A stretch of 64,000 nt of DNA from Brachionus manjavacas (taxonomy: Eukaryota; Rotifera; Eurotatoria; Ploima; Brachionidae): assembly GCA_019054805.1 (NCBI GenBank), contig JAHQIY010000005.1, positions 4,509,501 to 4,573,500 on the forward strand, given 5' to 3'. Below the pieces are notes generated by a model, which saw only the letters and a program-made list of their open reading frames with translations, was not told the DNA's origin and did not search any database. The translations under genes and the position numbers were made by a program. Below, piece after piece: positions 36,001-47,639 of the stretch. The stretch's first letter is position 1. Every line of letters starts with the position of its first letter.

Positions 36001-36244
36001 AGATGAACAAGACCATTTGACCCCACACCACGACGCATCTACATATACAATGAATATAGCATTAAATATTCCGAATGTTGATTTCCAGGGTGGTGGTGTC
36101 CGCTTCGTAAGATACGATTGCAACGTGACACAAACCAAAAAAGGCTGGGCCATGATTCATCCTGGAAGATTGACTCATTATCATGAAGGCCTCAAAGTAA
36201 CGGGAGGAACCCGTTACATCATGGTTTCATTTATTGATCCATAA
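33075..36244 (+). CDS. PLOD: Procollagen-lysine 2-oxoglutarate 5-dioxygenase (lysyl hydroxylase), 14 exons
   Basis: ER-lumen enzyme hydroxylating collagen lysines with Fe(II), ascorbate and 2-oxoglutarate. Exons: 33,075-33,141; 33,191-33,282; 33,340-33,476; 33,530-33,809; 33,870-34,034; 34,084-34,314; 34,646-34,767; 34,827-35,054; 35,107-35,239; 35,292-35,405; 35,458-35,526; 35,591-35,701; 35,754-35,900; 35,960-36,244. All phases agree and give 726 residues, the vertebrate length. A signal peptide ([12 protein letters not shown]) leads; the glycosyltransferase-like domain has DSYDV and [23 protein letters not shown] starts the second domain; the C-terminal dioxygenase has RYRPDEQ, the HHD iron ligands (655-657), [11 protein letters not shown] and the closing [11 protein letters not shown]. 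All introns are 44-66 bp except intron 6 (331 bp), which holds a repeat. Confidence 0.97.
34329..34606. mobile_element. Inverted-repeat element inside PLOD intron 6
   Basis: GAATTTTGGAACAGGGAACA at the left pairs with the inverse of TTTTCTGTTCCAAAATTC at the right, and TAATAACTGTGCAATT pairs with AATTGCACAGTTATTA in the centre. The arms are about 110 bp and imperfect. It accounts for nearly all of the extra length of this intron relative to its neighbours. MITE-type; family unknown. Confidence 0.7.
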
Positions 36245-36323
36245 GTTTGATTTGTGATTTAGTCTAGTTTTAATTAGGAATCATTTTTTTCAATTCGAGT
36301 GTTGTTACTGTTTATTTTAAAAT

Positions 36324-37073
36324 TTAATTTGATTTTTTAAAATAAAATTGTTCCTTTTTATTTGAATTATTTTTGTCCAATTCATCAAAATAATTGCTTA
36401 GATAAACTTTAGAATGTTTGAAAAATTGTATGAGGAAAAAAAATAAAATTAAAAAACAGCCAAAACCAAAGACAGATAATAAATAAAATACAGCTGTTAA
36501 TGACTGACCAAGTTTTGCATTGTAAGTCCTAAATTGATGGGAACGCCATTCGCAAATAAATGGTTCCTCTTGATTACATGGCATTGTTTTGAGGCACCAA
36601 TTTTTTTCATAAACTAAACTAGCACAGTCAAAATTTTGATAAAATTTATCCTTTTCACACCATTTTAAAAAGCCATTGACTCTTGGATCTAAATGTTGTG
36701 ACCATTGCCAAAGATTGGATGTGTAATTGAATTTAAGTCCTATTCTGAATGAGTATTCATTAAGTTTTAAATTGTTCAATTGATCTGTTAACTCTTTCCA
36801 TTTTTTGCTTGTTTCCATAGTGGCCAAACTATTACTATATATAAAACATATATATTTAGATTGAGACAATGTCTTTGATCTCAAGTGATACATAAAACAT
36901 GAACTGTTTGACTTGATGTGCTTTCTAGGGCAAAAAATTCCATAAGCTGATACAGCTTTGATACAGATATTATTTAATTCGATCAAGCTGAGCAGTTTTA
37001 ATAACAAAATAATTAGGCTGGATCTCATCTTGACCGTAATATTGTGCAAAATGTTTAGAGTATTTTTTTTCAA
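36324..37073 (-). CDS. Single-pass membrane protein with a C-type lectin-like domain
   Basis: Intronless 249-codon frame. A hydrophobic leader (SSLIILLLKLLSL) follows the second Met (residue 16), which is a likelier start than the first. CTLD: CP...SCFMYHL, LSQSKYIC, NSLATMETSKKWKEL (helix), RIGLKF, WQWSQHLDPRVNGFLKWCEK, CASLVYEKNWCLKTMPC and the terminal PFICEW. The QPD/EPN and WND sugar-binding motifs are absent, so calcium-dependent sugar binding is doubtful. NYTS is a glycosylation site. A single TM helix (TAVFYLLSVFGFGCFLILFF) is followed by a short basic/acidic tail inside. The stop lies 80 bp from the PLOD stop on the other strand, so the 3' UTRs probably overlap. Being intronless it may be a retrocopy, but no target repeat was seen. 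Confidence 0.85.
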   Translation of the reverse strand: MKKNTLNILHNITVKMRSSLIILLLKLLSLIELNNICIKAVSAYGIFCPRKHIKSNSSCFMYHLRSKTLSQSKYICFIYSNSLATMETSKKWKELTDQLNNLKLNEYSFRIGLKFNYTSNLWQWSQHLDPRVNGFLKWCEKDKFYQNFDCASLVYEKNWCLKTMPCNQEEPFICEWRSHQFRTYNAKLGQSLTAVFYLLSVFGFGCFLILFFFLIQFFKHSKVYLSNYFDELDKNNSNKKEQFYFKKSN

Positions 37074-37089
37074 AGCTCTTAATTATGTA

Positions 37090-38800
37090 ATTAATTTTTT
37101 TATTAGAAAATTTCAAATCGATTGAAATTTAGCGCCACTCGTTTGAAATATAATTAATGATATTTTCTGCATTTTAATCTTTTATGAAGTGAGACAGCTT
37201 TTTTTTTTAAAACTCATTAAACAGAATTATTCAATAATCCAAAACAAGTCGGAAACAAAAATTAAAGAAACAAACCGTATTTTTATTGTTTTTAAATCTT
37301 CTAGAGTCTTTTGCCAAAAGGTGTCAAATAATTTTAATATGTCCTGGGGATCATTGATTTGTAATCCTTAATTGAAACAAGCGACAATGCTTTTGAATTG
37401 TTATCTCATGTTTACTTTGATAATTATTTGTCTTTAAATTGCTTGGAAAAACAAACAACAAAAAACGCAGGATCATGGCTCAAGATTCAAGCTTAAATTA
37501 CACACGGACCTTTTGGGAACGATCCAAATTGACTAAGGCTAACTAGCAAAATTTTTTTAATTCAAGAAATTAAAATTTAAAAATTTTACTCAAACATAAT
37601 CAAACATAGTAATATTTAAATAAAATTAATTAAATTAGGAATGAAATTGTTTTTTTATCTATCTAAAAGAGCTCTTTTTTTTTCTTTTTATTCAAATCTA
37701 TTTTGCATGCGCTTTGATTTTGAAATCAAATAGGCAAAAGTTTTCAAAATATAAACTTTTTCCGCCTAATTATCCATGTTTTCAATATTGTTCGTGCCAT
37801 CATTCGTGAGTATAATGAACATGAAAAAAATAAAATAATAATATAATAAAGAAAAAAAACTAAAAAAAACAACTAATTAATGAATAACAAATATTAATTT
37901 AAAAAGGAAAAAAAATAAAATTAATTTTATAAAATTAGAAAGAAGGCTGTAAAACTAAATTCATATGAACCTTTTTTTTTAAACTTGTTCTTCTTTATTT
38001 TGTCTTGTTTATATTTTTAAACTTTTTTTATCATCGCCCATAACATGAATAAACACTGGCACCTTTTTTTTGAATAAACAGTCTTTTGTATCTCTCGATT
38101 CTCAAAAAAGATAAAAATTTCAATAAATCAATATGTACATAATAAGAATTGTATTTTTTTTTGAAAAAATGATTTTAATTTAAAAAAATTAAATTTTATT
38201 TATTAAACGGCAAATTTATATCAAAGAAATCAGCAAGGAAAAGACAGCAAAAAGAAAAACATGATTTAAAGTTACAATATAGTTTAGAAAAGCATTGAAA
38301 TTAAAATTAATTTTTAATTATTAAACTTATAATTATTTAAAATATTTTTTAAAAAGATTTTTTCAATTTTTGATAATCAAGTCAAAAAATTGACTCAAAA
38401 TTAAAAATTATTAATTAACCATTTTTGAATAAATTTTCCTTTATTTATAATAAATTTTATTATTTTTTATTCATGGTCTAAAAAATAATAGGATCAACTA
38501 ATGTGACACTTTTTATTTATTTCTTGGCACCAAATTTAGCATCTAAGATTAGAAAAGGTGAATTAGTAGTTAATTAACCGAAACTAGATTTAATCATGAT
38601 TAAATCAATGAATATAAAGTAAATGCTTGATAATAAGATATTTTTATTTTGCTTTTGCTTTTGAAATAATTATTCATAAAAAAATTTAAATGACAATAAC
38701 TTCTTATCTTGATTTTTTATTTTTTGAAACATATTTATCATTTTTCTTAATAAAAAAAAAAAAAAAAAAAAAATTATTTATCTTTATTTTCTTTTACTTC
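37090..38800. other. No clear gene
   Basis: AT-rich. A 23-codon frame starting MAQDSSLNYTRTFWERSKLT at 37,475 has balanced codon use but no donor and no partner. An A23 run lies at 38,750-38,772. Confidence 0.35.
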
Positions 38801-38805
38801 TCCTT

Positions 38806-38850
38806 AAAGGAGGTTAATTCAATTCAATAAATAAATAAATAAATAGAAAC
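38806..38850 (+). repeat. Hairpin plus AAAT tail element
   Basis: Stem CTCCTTAAAGGAG, then GTTAATTCAATTCAATAAAT and further AAAT units. Directly preceded by T-rich DNA. A second tail element starts 50 bp further on. Confidence 0.5.
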
Positions 38851-38897
38851 ATTATTTTTTCTTTTTAAAATTAATTTAGAAAGACAAAACTTTATTT

Positions 38898-38945
38898 TTT
38901 TTTTACATCAGCCTCGCGGTCATTAGTGAATAAATAAATAACTAA
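38898..38945 (+). repeat. Hairpin plus AAAT tail element
   Basis: TTTACATCAGCCTCGCGGTC, ATTAGTGAATAAATAAATAA. The TTTACATC lead is shared with 46,515 and 56,578, the GCGGTCATT part with 62,221-62,231. Confidence 0.5.
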
Positions 38946-39229
38946 ATTAGTTAAAAGACGTCGATTACACTCTCGGTTCTTTTCGTTGATTTTTCTTCTT
39001 TTTTCAAATTAAATTACTAAACTGGAACAAAAACTTCAGTAGGTTATTTAGTGTAGACAAATTTTGGTCTTTACCAAGATATCAAGAATAAAAGAATTCA
39101 CATTGATATCTTATTTATTTTTTTATATGCACCGACTTTAGATTAAAAATTAAAAATAGAATAAAATAGGAAAAAAATATTGAATTTTTGTTGTTGTTGA
39201 AATTTTCCTCCAGGTTGTTCCAATATTTG

Positions 39230-39411
39230 CTAATTCGGCTTTGCTTCTTTTAAAATTCCAGGAAACAGTGCCAATTTGTGTGTCTGACAAAAAAAATCCA
39301 ATTCCTTCCAACGTAGTTTTATCTGGTCAAAAATAAATTGCAAAAAAATCTAGAACTCAAAAACTACATAATTATTGGAAAAAAATAAATTTAATTTTAA
39401 AAACAGACAAC
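39230..39411 (+). CDS. Possible C-terminal exons, unidentified
   Basis: After the acceptor tttcctccag (about 39,213) an open frame reads VVPIFANSALLLLKFQETVP and ICVSDKKNPIPSN. A donor GTAGTT after PIPSN and the acceptor at about 39,407 would give a short final exon reading TTSSIFDTKEI. Codon use is coding-like but no family is recognised and no 5' part was found. Confidence 0.25.
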
Positions 39412-39594
39412 ATCTTCCATCTTTGACACAAAGGAAATTTAATTCCGAAGGGAGTGGTTTAGGAGCTTTAATAGGGTCCAAGTTTGAAATTTTTAGATAT
39501 CCTAATATCAAAAATATATTCAGAAGAATATTAAAAAAATAATTTCTCTATTCGTTGTGGTAGTTTAATTCTTCAGTGACAAGTCTAACCCTTT

Positions 39595-39775
39595 GTGGAG
39601 CAACATATCAAGAAAAGCTATTTTTGGTAAGTTTGTAGTCCCTTTGACTAGCGAGTCGTGGTGAGTTCCCTTGGAAAGACAATCTCTATTTTAATGCCAG
39701 ATTTCTTATTTTAGATGAATGCTAACAGCCATCTAGAGCAATGATTTGGCAATGAACTCAGACCATGTGCTAAAT
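39595..39775 (+). repeat. Shared LINE 3' segment, copy B
   Basis: Second copy of the element end at 31,985-32,170, same strand, without attached coding sequence. Confidence 0.7.
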
Positions 39776-39859
39776 TGAATTTTATGAATTAAAATTATAA
39801 AAAATTTTTTCAATGTAGGGTATTGAAATATATTTTTTTAAGAAATCAATAGAAAAAGT

Positions 39860-40095
39860 TTAGTTCGTGTAAATTTTTTCATCGAATTTGTTTAGGAGAG
39901 TCGCAATTGAAAAAAAGATACAAATTATTGATCCAATAATTTGAATTGAGTTCGGAAATAAATAACTTGAAAAGAATAAAAGCGCTCTGTGTTTTATTAC
40001 CCTTGAAGAATAGACAGGAAAGTTATTTCCACAATACCTAATGTCTTCTAATCTAGGCAAACAAACGACAGGACTTTGTTTTTCGGCTGCCAGTA
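39860..40095 (-). CDS. Possible last exon of a membrane protein, unidentified
   Basis: After an acceptor-like TACTGGCAG the minus strand reads EKQSPVVCLPRLEDIRYCGN, NFPVYSS, and later SIQIIGSIICIFFSIATLL followed by a short charged tail and a stop. One TM helix near the C-terminus and two Cys in the outer part are visible. No upstream exon or family identified. Confidence 0.3.
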
Positions 40096-40182
40096 TCAAA
40101 CACAATAAATTTAGTAAAAATTACCACAAATTTATATAAAATATCAACATAAATTAAACATTTATATCTCTTTATTTTTTTC

Positions 40183-40338
40183 GAATCAGAACCAACTCCA
40201 AAATCATTTAAAAAACAAAAGCCAAATGACGCAGTTTTATGTATCGAAAATATTTGTAAAACTTGTAATGCTGTCATGAAGAAAAAAAGAAGTTTTTACT
40301 GTCCAAATGGTTGTACCAAGGACCAAAATTTTTTTTTA
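40183..40338 (+). CDS. Possible Cys-rich exon fragment, unidentified
   Basis: After an acceptor-like TTTCGAATCAG a frame reads EPTPKSFKKQKPNDAVLCIE, NICKTCNAVMKKKRSFYCPN and GCTKDQ. The Cys spacing and CPNGC resemble the first half of an LCCL domain, but the second half is not seen downstream. It could be a decayed gene. Confidence 0.25.
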
Positions 40339-40659
40339 AGTTTTCTTTTGCTGAATGTGTGTTTTTTTTATTGATTAAATGAAAAAAATAAATTTTTTTT
40401 TGTATTTTTACTTATTAAATTTATTTTAATAAAAAAAAAAAGGACACAAAATTCACTTTATTATTTCATTTTTACTAAAAACATTGTGCACAAATATTAA
40501 GAGTCTTAATTTTCTAAATAAGAAAAAAAATTTCCGACCATCAACATTCACCGGCTATTTACAGCCTTTTTTCAGAATTTTTCTTTCAAATAAATCCAAG
40601 CTAAAATCAACAGATTTCAATAACTAAATATTTGCTGAGACAAGAAAAAAGAGCGAGCT

Positions 40660-40782
40660 AGAAAGAGAGAGAGAGAGACAAGAGAAAGAAAAATTTTCGA
40701 TTACAGAATATTTCAATTAAAATAAAATCTTATTCTAATTTGTTTCTAATCGGATCAGGATCACATACACACACACACACAC
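40660..40782 (+). repeat. GA and CA microsatellites
   Basis: GAGAGAGAGAGAGA at 40,663-40,678 and a CA run at 40,764-40,780. A further TC run lies at 41,511-41,560. They sit in the upstream region of the Otx gene. Confidence 0.9.
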
Positions 40783-40989
40783 AGAATATTAATTAAATTG
40801 GATTTTTGTTCTAATGAATTTATTTGAAATTAGTAGGGTGGCGAGCATTTTGGCAGCAAAAGGCATCAAACTCAAAATTAGTGGACAAGCTTAGAGAGGG
40901 GCTCGAGAGGATTGAGACAAGCGAGGTGAAGTAAGAGTGGCCCGGGGCTGTTTGGACAATGTTCGATAAGCTAGCTCGAACAAAAACTA

Positions 40990-41130
40990 TTCTAATCCAT
41001 TTGTGTGCGATTCTCTGGGAAAGTCGCGGATTAAAATTCTTGAATAATGTTAGAGTACGCTGTGAGAGAGAATTTGTGTGTTGTTTATGTTAGAGTTGGG
41101 CTATGAGCGCGATAGGCATCATAATCCAGT
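40990..41130 (+). promoter_or_regulatory. Three TAATCC sites upstream of Otx (candidate auto-regulatory module)
   Basis: TAATCC occurs at 40,993 and 41,122 and its complement GGATTA at 41,028. TAATCC is the known core of K50 homeodomains such as Otx. About 0.1 would be expected by chance in this length at the local base composition. The region is also less AT-rich than its flanks. The function is inference. Confidence 0.35.
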
Positions 41131-41511
41131 ACTCAAATCTTATAAAAACAAGCTAATTGAATCACTTGATGTTTTTGTTTTAGGTGCATTTTTTTATGTT
41201 TTACAAAATCAACAAAAAACTTGTGCAACAAAAATTTCGACAAACAAAAATGGAACATTTTTGCTACATAAATTTACGTGAGAATCAAGTGCTTGTCGGA
41301 CTTAGCTTAGCCATCATCGGCCACTCTTTTTTCGCTCAGCTTATTTCTTTACTTATTTCTTGTTAAAGCAGTTTATTTTTCTTGTTACTTTTTAGTTCTG
41401 TCAGTAGTTTGCGCACTAAGTTTGCTCAAGGAACAAATAAATGTTGTGTTTAAGATGGGATTTGTGTTCGAAGCTATTGCAAGTGAACAGGAAGCGAAAT
41501 CAATTTAAATT

Positions 41512-41543
<32 letters not shown>

Positions 41544-41990
41544 CCCTCTCTCTCTACTTCTCTTGTTCTCTTTTATATTCAAATTAGTGTTTACCGCTAG
41601 TCGCTCACTGAAATTGCGTGCCAATTTATCTCAAAGTTTACATGCTGAGACTCACTGAAAATAAATGCCAAGTGTATCCATTCACTTTATTTAATTGCGA
41701 GCAAAAAATAAAAATGCTTGCCTACTCGCGATTGACAGATAGCATTAATTTATTTTGTGATTGAGTGCTGGACAAAGTACTGTATCATGATAACAAGCGC
41801 ATACATGCCATTTAACCTGCAATAAACATACTAAGTTGACAAGTGACGTTGCAGGTAGAATTTGAGGCTGGCACGAATTTTTCTATTTTTTTTTCCTTCA
41901 AAATATATCTAAAATAGAGTTAATTGAGTCTAATTTTTATTTGTTTTTTTTTTTTAATTAAGAAAAAATAGTCTTCTCTTTAGAGTTGGA
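41130..41990. other. Otx upstream DNA, no gene
   Basis: Balanced composition, a TC run at 41,511-41,560, open frames of 60-67 codons without coding bias or homology. May contain cis-regulatory sequence for Otx. Confidence 0.4.
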
Positions 41991-41999
41991 TCTTCCACG

Positions 42000-42086
42000 C
42001 TTATGTGCTCAACACCACACTTTTCAAAATTTTTCCTTCCCTCTGCTTGTATCTCTAGCACACAAACCACTCGGCTATATGCCTTA
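42000..42086 (-). mobile_element. SINE head fragment
   Basis: The minus strand reads ATAGCCGAGTGGTTTGTGTG, then TACAAGCAGAGGGAAGG: the A-box half of the same tRNA-like head as the SINE at 20,913. The B box and body are not present. It lies head to head with the next SINE. Confidence 0.65.
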
Positions 42087-42142
42087 CCTCTAGGTTGAAG
42101 CCTCAGCTTCTGTGTTGTTCCATTGGCAAGCTAAAGAACACA

Positions 42143-42419
42143 TGGTTTGCGTGTTAGTCATGCAAGCAGAGGATCGAGGGTTCAAAACCCGCTGAGGGTG
42201 AAAAAATCTTCAAAATATCTCTGCAATACGGGGCGAATGTTTAAACCTCTTTCATCATAAAAATAGGGGCACCAGTTTCGACTGGGTAATAATTGCGGTG
42301 TAGATGATCAACTCGATGCAGTAGCCTCTGTGTCAGGTCGGACTGTTTGCTCAAAAAGATACTAGAAAAGGAGATGAGTGCCTCCCCGTTATCCACTAGG
42401 ATAGAATAGGGACAATTGA
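42143..42419 (+). mobile_element. tRNA-derived SINE
   Basis: From TGGTTTGCGTGTTAGTCATG through the B box GGTTCAAAACC (42,179-42,189) to ATCCACTAGGATAGAATAGG and GACAATT. It matches 20,913-21,213 over its full length apart from the first dozen bases of the head and a few indels. Confidence 0.88.
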
Positions 42420-43249
42420 TTGAACAAAAATTTGAAACTGTTACAAGCCAGGCAAAAATTGTTCTGCTTTTCTTTTTGCATGGAGAATCACTTTAGCAAT
42501 GAAAAGATTTTTTTCCGGTTTGTGGTTTAAAAAGTGTTGAGTGAGAGAGAACAGTCAAGAAATTCAAAGACTTCGGTCTTAGTGGTCTAAAAGAAACAAA
42601 GAGGTTTATGTATACATCATTTATCTTTTAAAATGTATTTCTCCTTGTTCTGTTCAAGGTGATAAAATGGGAATAAATTCAAGAAATGTAATATGTGTTG
42701 TTTTTTATTAGAAAAATATTTTGGGAGAGTACTGGGTTAGGTTGGGATGATCATAAGTCTGTCTACATGAGGTTTGATGTGATTGGTTTTTTTGGTGATG
42801 TTGAAGATGGGGAATAAGACTTGTGATAAAAATAGAGCCGATTTCGGTTAAATAGGTCTAGGCACAGAGTAAACGGATAGCAGAGCCAAATCAACAACAA
42901 CCATTCTGAAATTAAATTAGGCACAAAACTAATTAGTGTAAGAAGCTTAAATATTCGTTTCATTTTTTGTTCTAAGCCGCAAGCATTTCAAAGGTATATT
43001 CACATGCGCTACTTTTCTATTTTTTTGTTACAATGAGTGTTGCCCATATGTCAATTATCTCTACATTTTTTTGCTTTCTTTTTTCTTTTTCTTTTTTTAG
43101 TACTAAACACTGAGTATACACTGAGCTTAATAATTGAATAATATTTTTTCGAAAACAATTTATTAAAATAGCTCGGAAGAGAGAAAGAGAGTTGGCTCTT
43201 TTTTTTTGCTTTTTTTTTTGTGTTGCTAAAAACTAAGATCCAGCTGAGA

Positions 43250-43412
43250 TTGATTGGTATTTTAATTGAAATTTTCTCATTGGCTGTAGTGTTCGACGCG
43301 AACACTATTGGCTTCGAGTGCTAGCTAAACTAGTTCTCATTGGTTGCACTAGGTTAATCGGTATTAACCAATGAGAATATTAGCTTGCAAAATCTCAAAC
43401 ATAAATAGAGAC
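43250..43412 (+). promoter_or_regulatory. CCAAT-box cluster and TATA-like element, probable Otx promoter
   Basis: Five CCAAT boxes in about 120 bp: ATTGG at 43,253, 43,279, 43,307 and 43,339, CCAAT at 43,368. Two perfect palindromes lie among them: GTGTTCGACGCGAACAC (43,289-43,305) and GGTTAATCGGTATTAACC (43,352-43,369, arms GGTTAAT/ATTAACC). A TATA-like CATAAATAG follows at 43,400. CCAAT clusters are NF-Y sites in animals. The position, about 450 bp before the first recognisable Otx codons, suits a promoter with a long 5' leader. No transcript data here. Confidence 0.5.
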
Positions 43413-43868
43413 AATTAGAAATCTATTTTTTTCCAAATTAGTTTCGAAACGAAATAGCAAAAGAAAAAAAGAAAAAAAAGAGGAAAATTTAGTTGTTGTT
43501 TCATATATATTCAAATTTGGAACTAGACTAAGCCCGGCTTAAGATTATACCACAACTCATCTAGTCGACAACCAACAAAAAAAATAGAAAAAAGTGACCA
43601 ACTCACTATTTTGCATAATCTCTCTCTCTTTTTTTCTCTTTTTTTTAATTTGAAACATTTTTATTATTACAAAAACAAAAACAACAACAACAATACAAAT
43701 CTATCTTTTAGGTGTAACAACAACCACAAAAAAAAAATAAAAAAAATTTTAGTAGTTTGCATTCTAACACATTCAATTTAACAAATTAATTTTCCACTAT
43801 TTTGTTTAGATTTAAGAAAGAAAACGAAAGAATTTCTATTTCACAATTGTATCTCGTACTCTAGCAAA

Positions 43869-45290
<1,422 letters not shown>

Positions 45291-46500
45291 GTGAACCAAT
45301 GAGCGAAGGTCGCTGCTTTGAGAGGCAAACAATTTTTCTTTTTTGTTTCTTCTTCTTTTTTTTTTCTTAAAATTACTTGCAGCACTTTGAGAATATAAAA
45401 ACCCGTTTTTTTTCAATATTTATATAAATATATATTTTTTGAGTGTAAAATTGAATAGAACAAAACAAACAAGCAGACAAAAAAAACAGCAAAAGATTTA
45501 GATAGTCAGTTTTTGTTGTGGTTAACGCACTTATGGGACCATTTGACGCACGCACACATCTTGGATGCATTGCAGAAAAAAAATATTTGTAAATTTTTTT
45601 TTACTCAATTTCAAAAAAAGATTTATTTAATGTATAAAATATTTTTAGTTTTTTTTTTTTTTTTTTTTTATTTTCGTTGAATGTGAATGAATAATATAGA
45701 TTTTTCTTTTTTTGGTAAGTAGGGCTTGTTGCTATTGGATAGATTTGAACGCACAACAAAAAAAGAGAAAATTTCTTCTTTTTTTTTCGTTTTAATGTGA
45801 TTTCTTTCTTTTTTTCTATCGATTGGTTGGATTTGAATTTTTAAATGTTTTTTTTTTTAATAAACTTAAACAAAATTTAAATTTTTCTAAAACTTTTGTC
45901 AAAATTGTCTAACACGTCAAAAATAAGTAAAATCAGTATGTCTCATATTTTATTTTATTTTATTTTTTAAATAAATTATTTTAGACAAATTATTTTTTTT
46001 CCTATAAACAAAAGACTAAGCCTGGAATATTAATCCATTGCAACTACTTAGTCAAGGCTAGCGAAATTTTAAGATCACGTGATTTTTTCTACAATAAACC
46101 CTAGAACACTCCCGAACGGCTTTATGTGCAATCAAATATGATAAAAATTAAAGATGCCTAGTTGATTCAAATGAACAGAGCAATAATGTATTCACTTGTA
46201 AGGGTCCGACATTGAAAGCATTGGAGTCTACTAATGCAATGTGATAAATTTGAAATTCCTGATCAAAATTTCTTGATTGATGCACATAAAAAGAGGATAG
46301 TCACTTGTAATATTGCAAATGATGAAATTACGCATTTTTAATTTTTTTTATTTGAAAAAAAATATAGAGTACAAAATGAATAATAATTATTGAATTAAAA
46401 AAAAATAACATTTCAAATTAAAATTAGATATTTCATTCAATTTTTTAGAAAACACTTAAACTGTGTCTCATTTATTACATTTTATTTTTAAAATTTTTTT
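45291..46500. other. Otx 3' UTR and flank
   Basis: T-rich with a T22 run near 45,648-45,670. AATAAA-type signals occur at 45,860. Several antisense frames are low-complexity shadows. No gene seen. Confidence 0.45.
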
Positions 46501-46504
46501 TTGT

Positions 46505-46570
46505 TTTTTTTTTTTACATCGCCTTCAAGGCGTTCATTGAAATAAATAATAATAATAATAATAATAATAT
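46505..46570 (+). repeat. Hairpin plus AAAT/AAT tail element
   Basis: TTTTTACATCGCCTTCAAGG, stem CGCCTTCAAGGCG, TTCATTGAAATAAAT and AAT repeats. One of the clearest members of the hairpin-tail family. Confidence 0.6.
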
Positions 46571-47564
46571 TTTGAGCATACTTGAAATTTCGAAATTTGA
46601 TCCTCAATTGCGCTTTGTTCTCTGTATTGAAATTGGGCTCAGAGAGGATCAGAAAACAACCAAAGTGACCATTAGTCCCGCTAAAACCCACTAGAGGGTA
46701 AATTGAAAATAACCTATAGCAAAAGATAGATGAACTAAAATTTTATTTTTTTTAATTTTTGTTTTGTTGTCTATATGAGACAAGGTATATTAGATAAATA
46801 AACACATACACATCACATGCATGGCACTTGGTTATTCAAACACAACAAAATGTTTGTGCATTTAATTTTATTTGAAAAGAAAAATATTCAATAAATTATT
46901 TTTGATCATGATTTTTGTTTTTATTTATTTTTAGAAAGTATTCAAGAGGAATGAGCCGATTTAGTCAAAGAGGAAAAATTAGAAAAAAATTGGCTCATAT
47001 TTTTATCAAGACATATATATATAAGTGAGCATATTTTTTAACTAGTTTTTTCCTAGTAATATTTTTGATCTTGAACATCAAAAGTTCTTTAAAGTCACAC
47101 ACTTTTTCAATTTTGTTTTGTATCGGTTTTTTCTTGAAGGAGATAACTAAGTACTTAATTAAATTTGCGTTGATTTTTTTGTGTATATCAGAGACTCTAG
47201 CATGTTCTAATTGCATATCAATATAAAATATTTGATAAAGAAAATATTTCTTTCATTAAACAGTTGTCAAAAGTAGAAGATCTGACTCAAATAAATTGAA
47301 GTGAATATGATCAAGCGTTTGAATGTAGCAATCCTGCAATAACTGACTCGATAAAATATTATTCTAACCAAATCGAATTTTGTATGCTAAATAATCTTTA
47401 CCGTTTTTTACCCAATTGTAAAATATATACAATTTTATCATTGTGTATATAATTTTTCAATATTTATTTTTTATAAAATTTAAATTAACAAACACAGTTA
47501 TTATAAGAAAGACTAAATTTCTAAATTCTTATTGACTCAAGTTTTTTTTTTCTTTTTCTTTTTT

Positions 47565-47632
47565 TAAATCTTTTTTATTACATCGCCAGAATTGGCGTTA
47601 ATTGAATTAAATAAATAAATAAATATATAGTA
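47565..47632 (+). repeat. Hairpin plus AAAT tail element
   Basis: TTATTACATCGCC, stem CGCCAGAATTGGCG, TTAATTGAATTAAATAAAT. Same positions as in 46,505 but with a different stem loop; the stem is kept by a changed pairing partner. Confidence 0.6.
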
Positions 47633-47639
47633 ATTTCAA

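Noticed and set aside
40183-40338. LCCL domain gene
   Set aside because: Only the first Cys motif fits; the second half of the domain was not found, so it is listed only as an unidentified exon.
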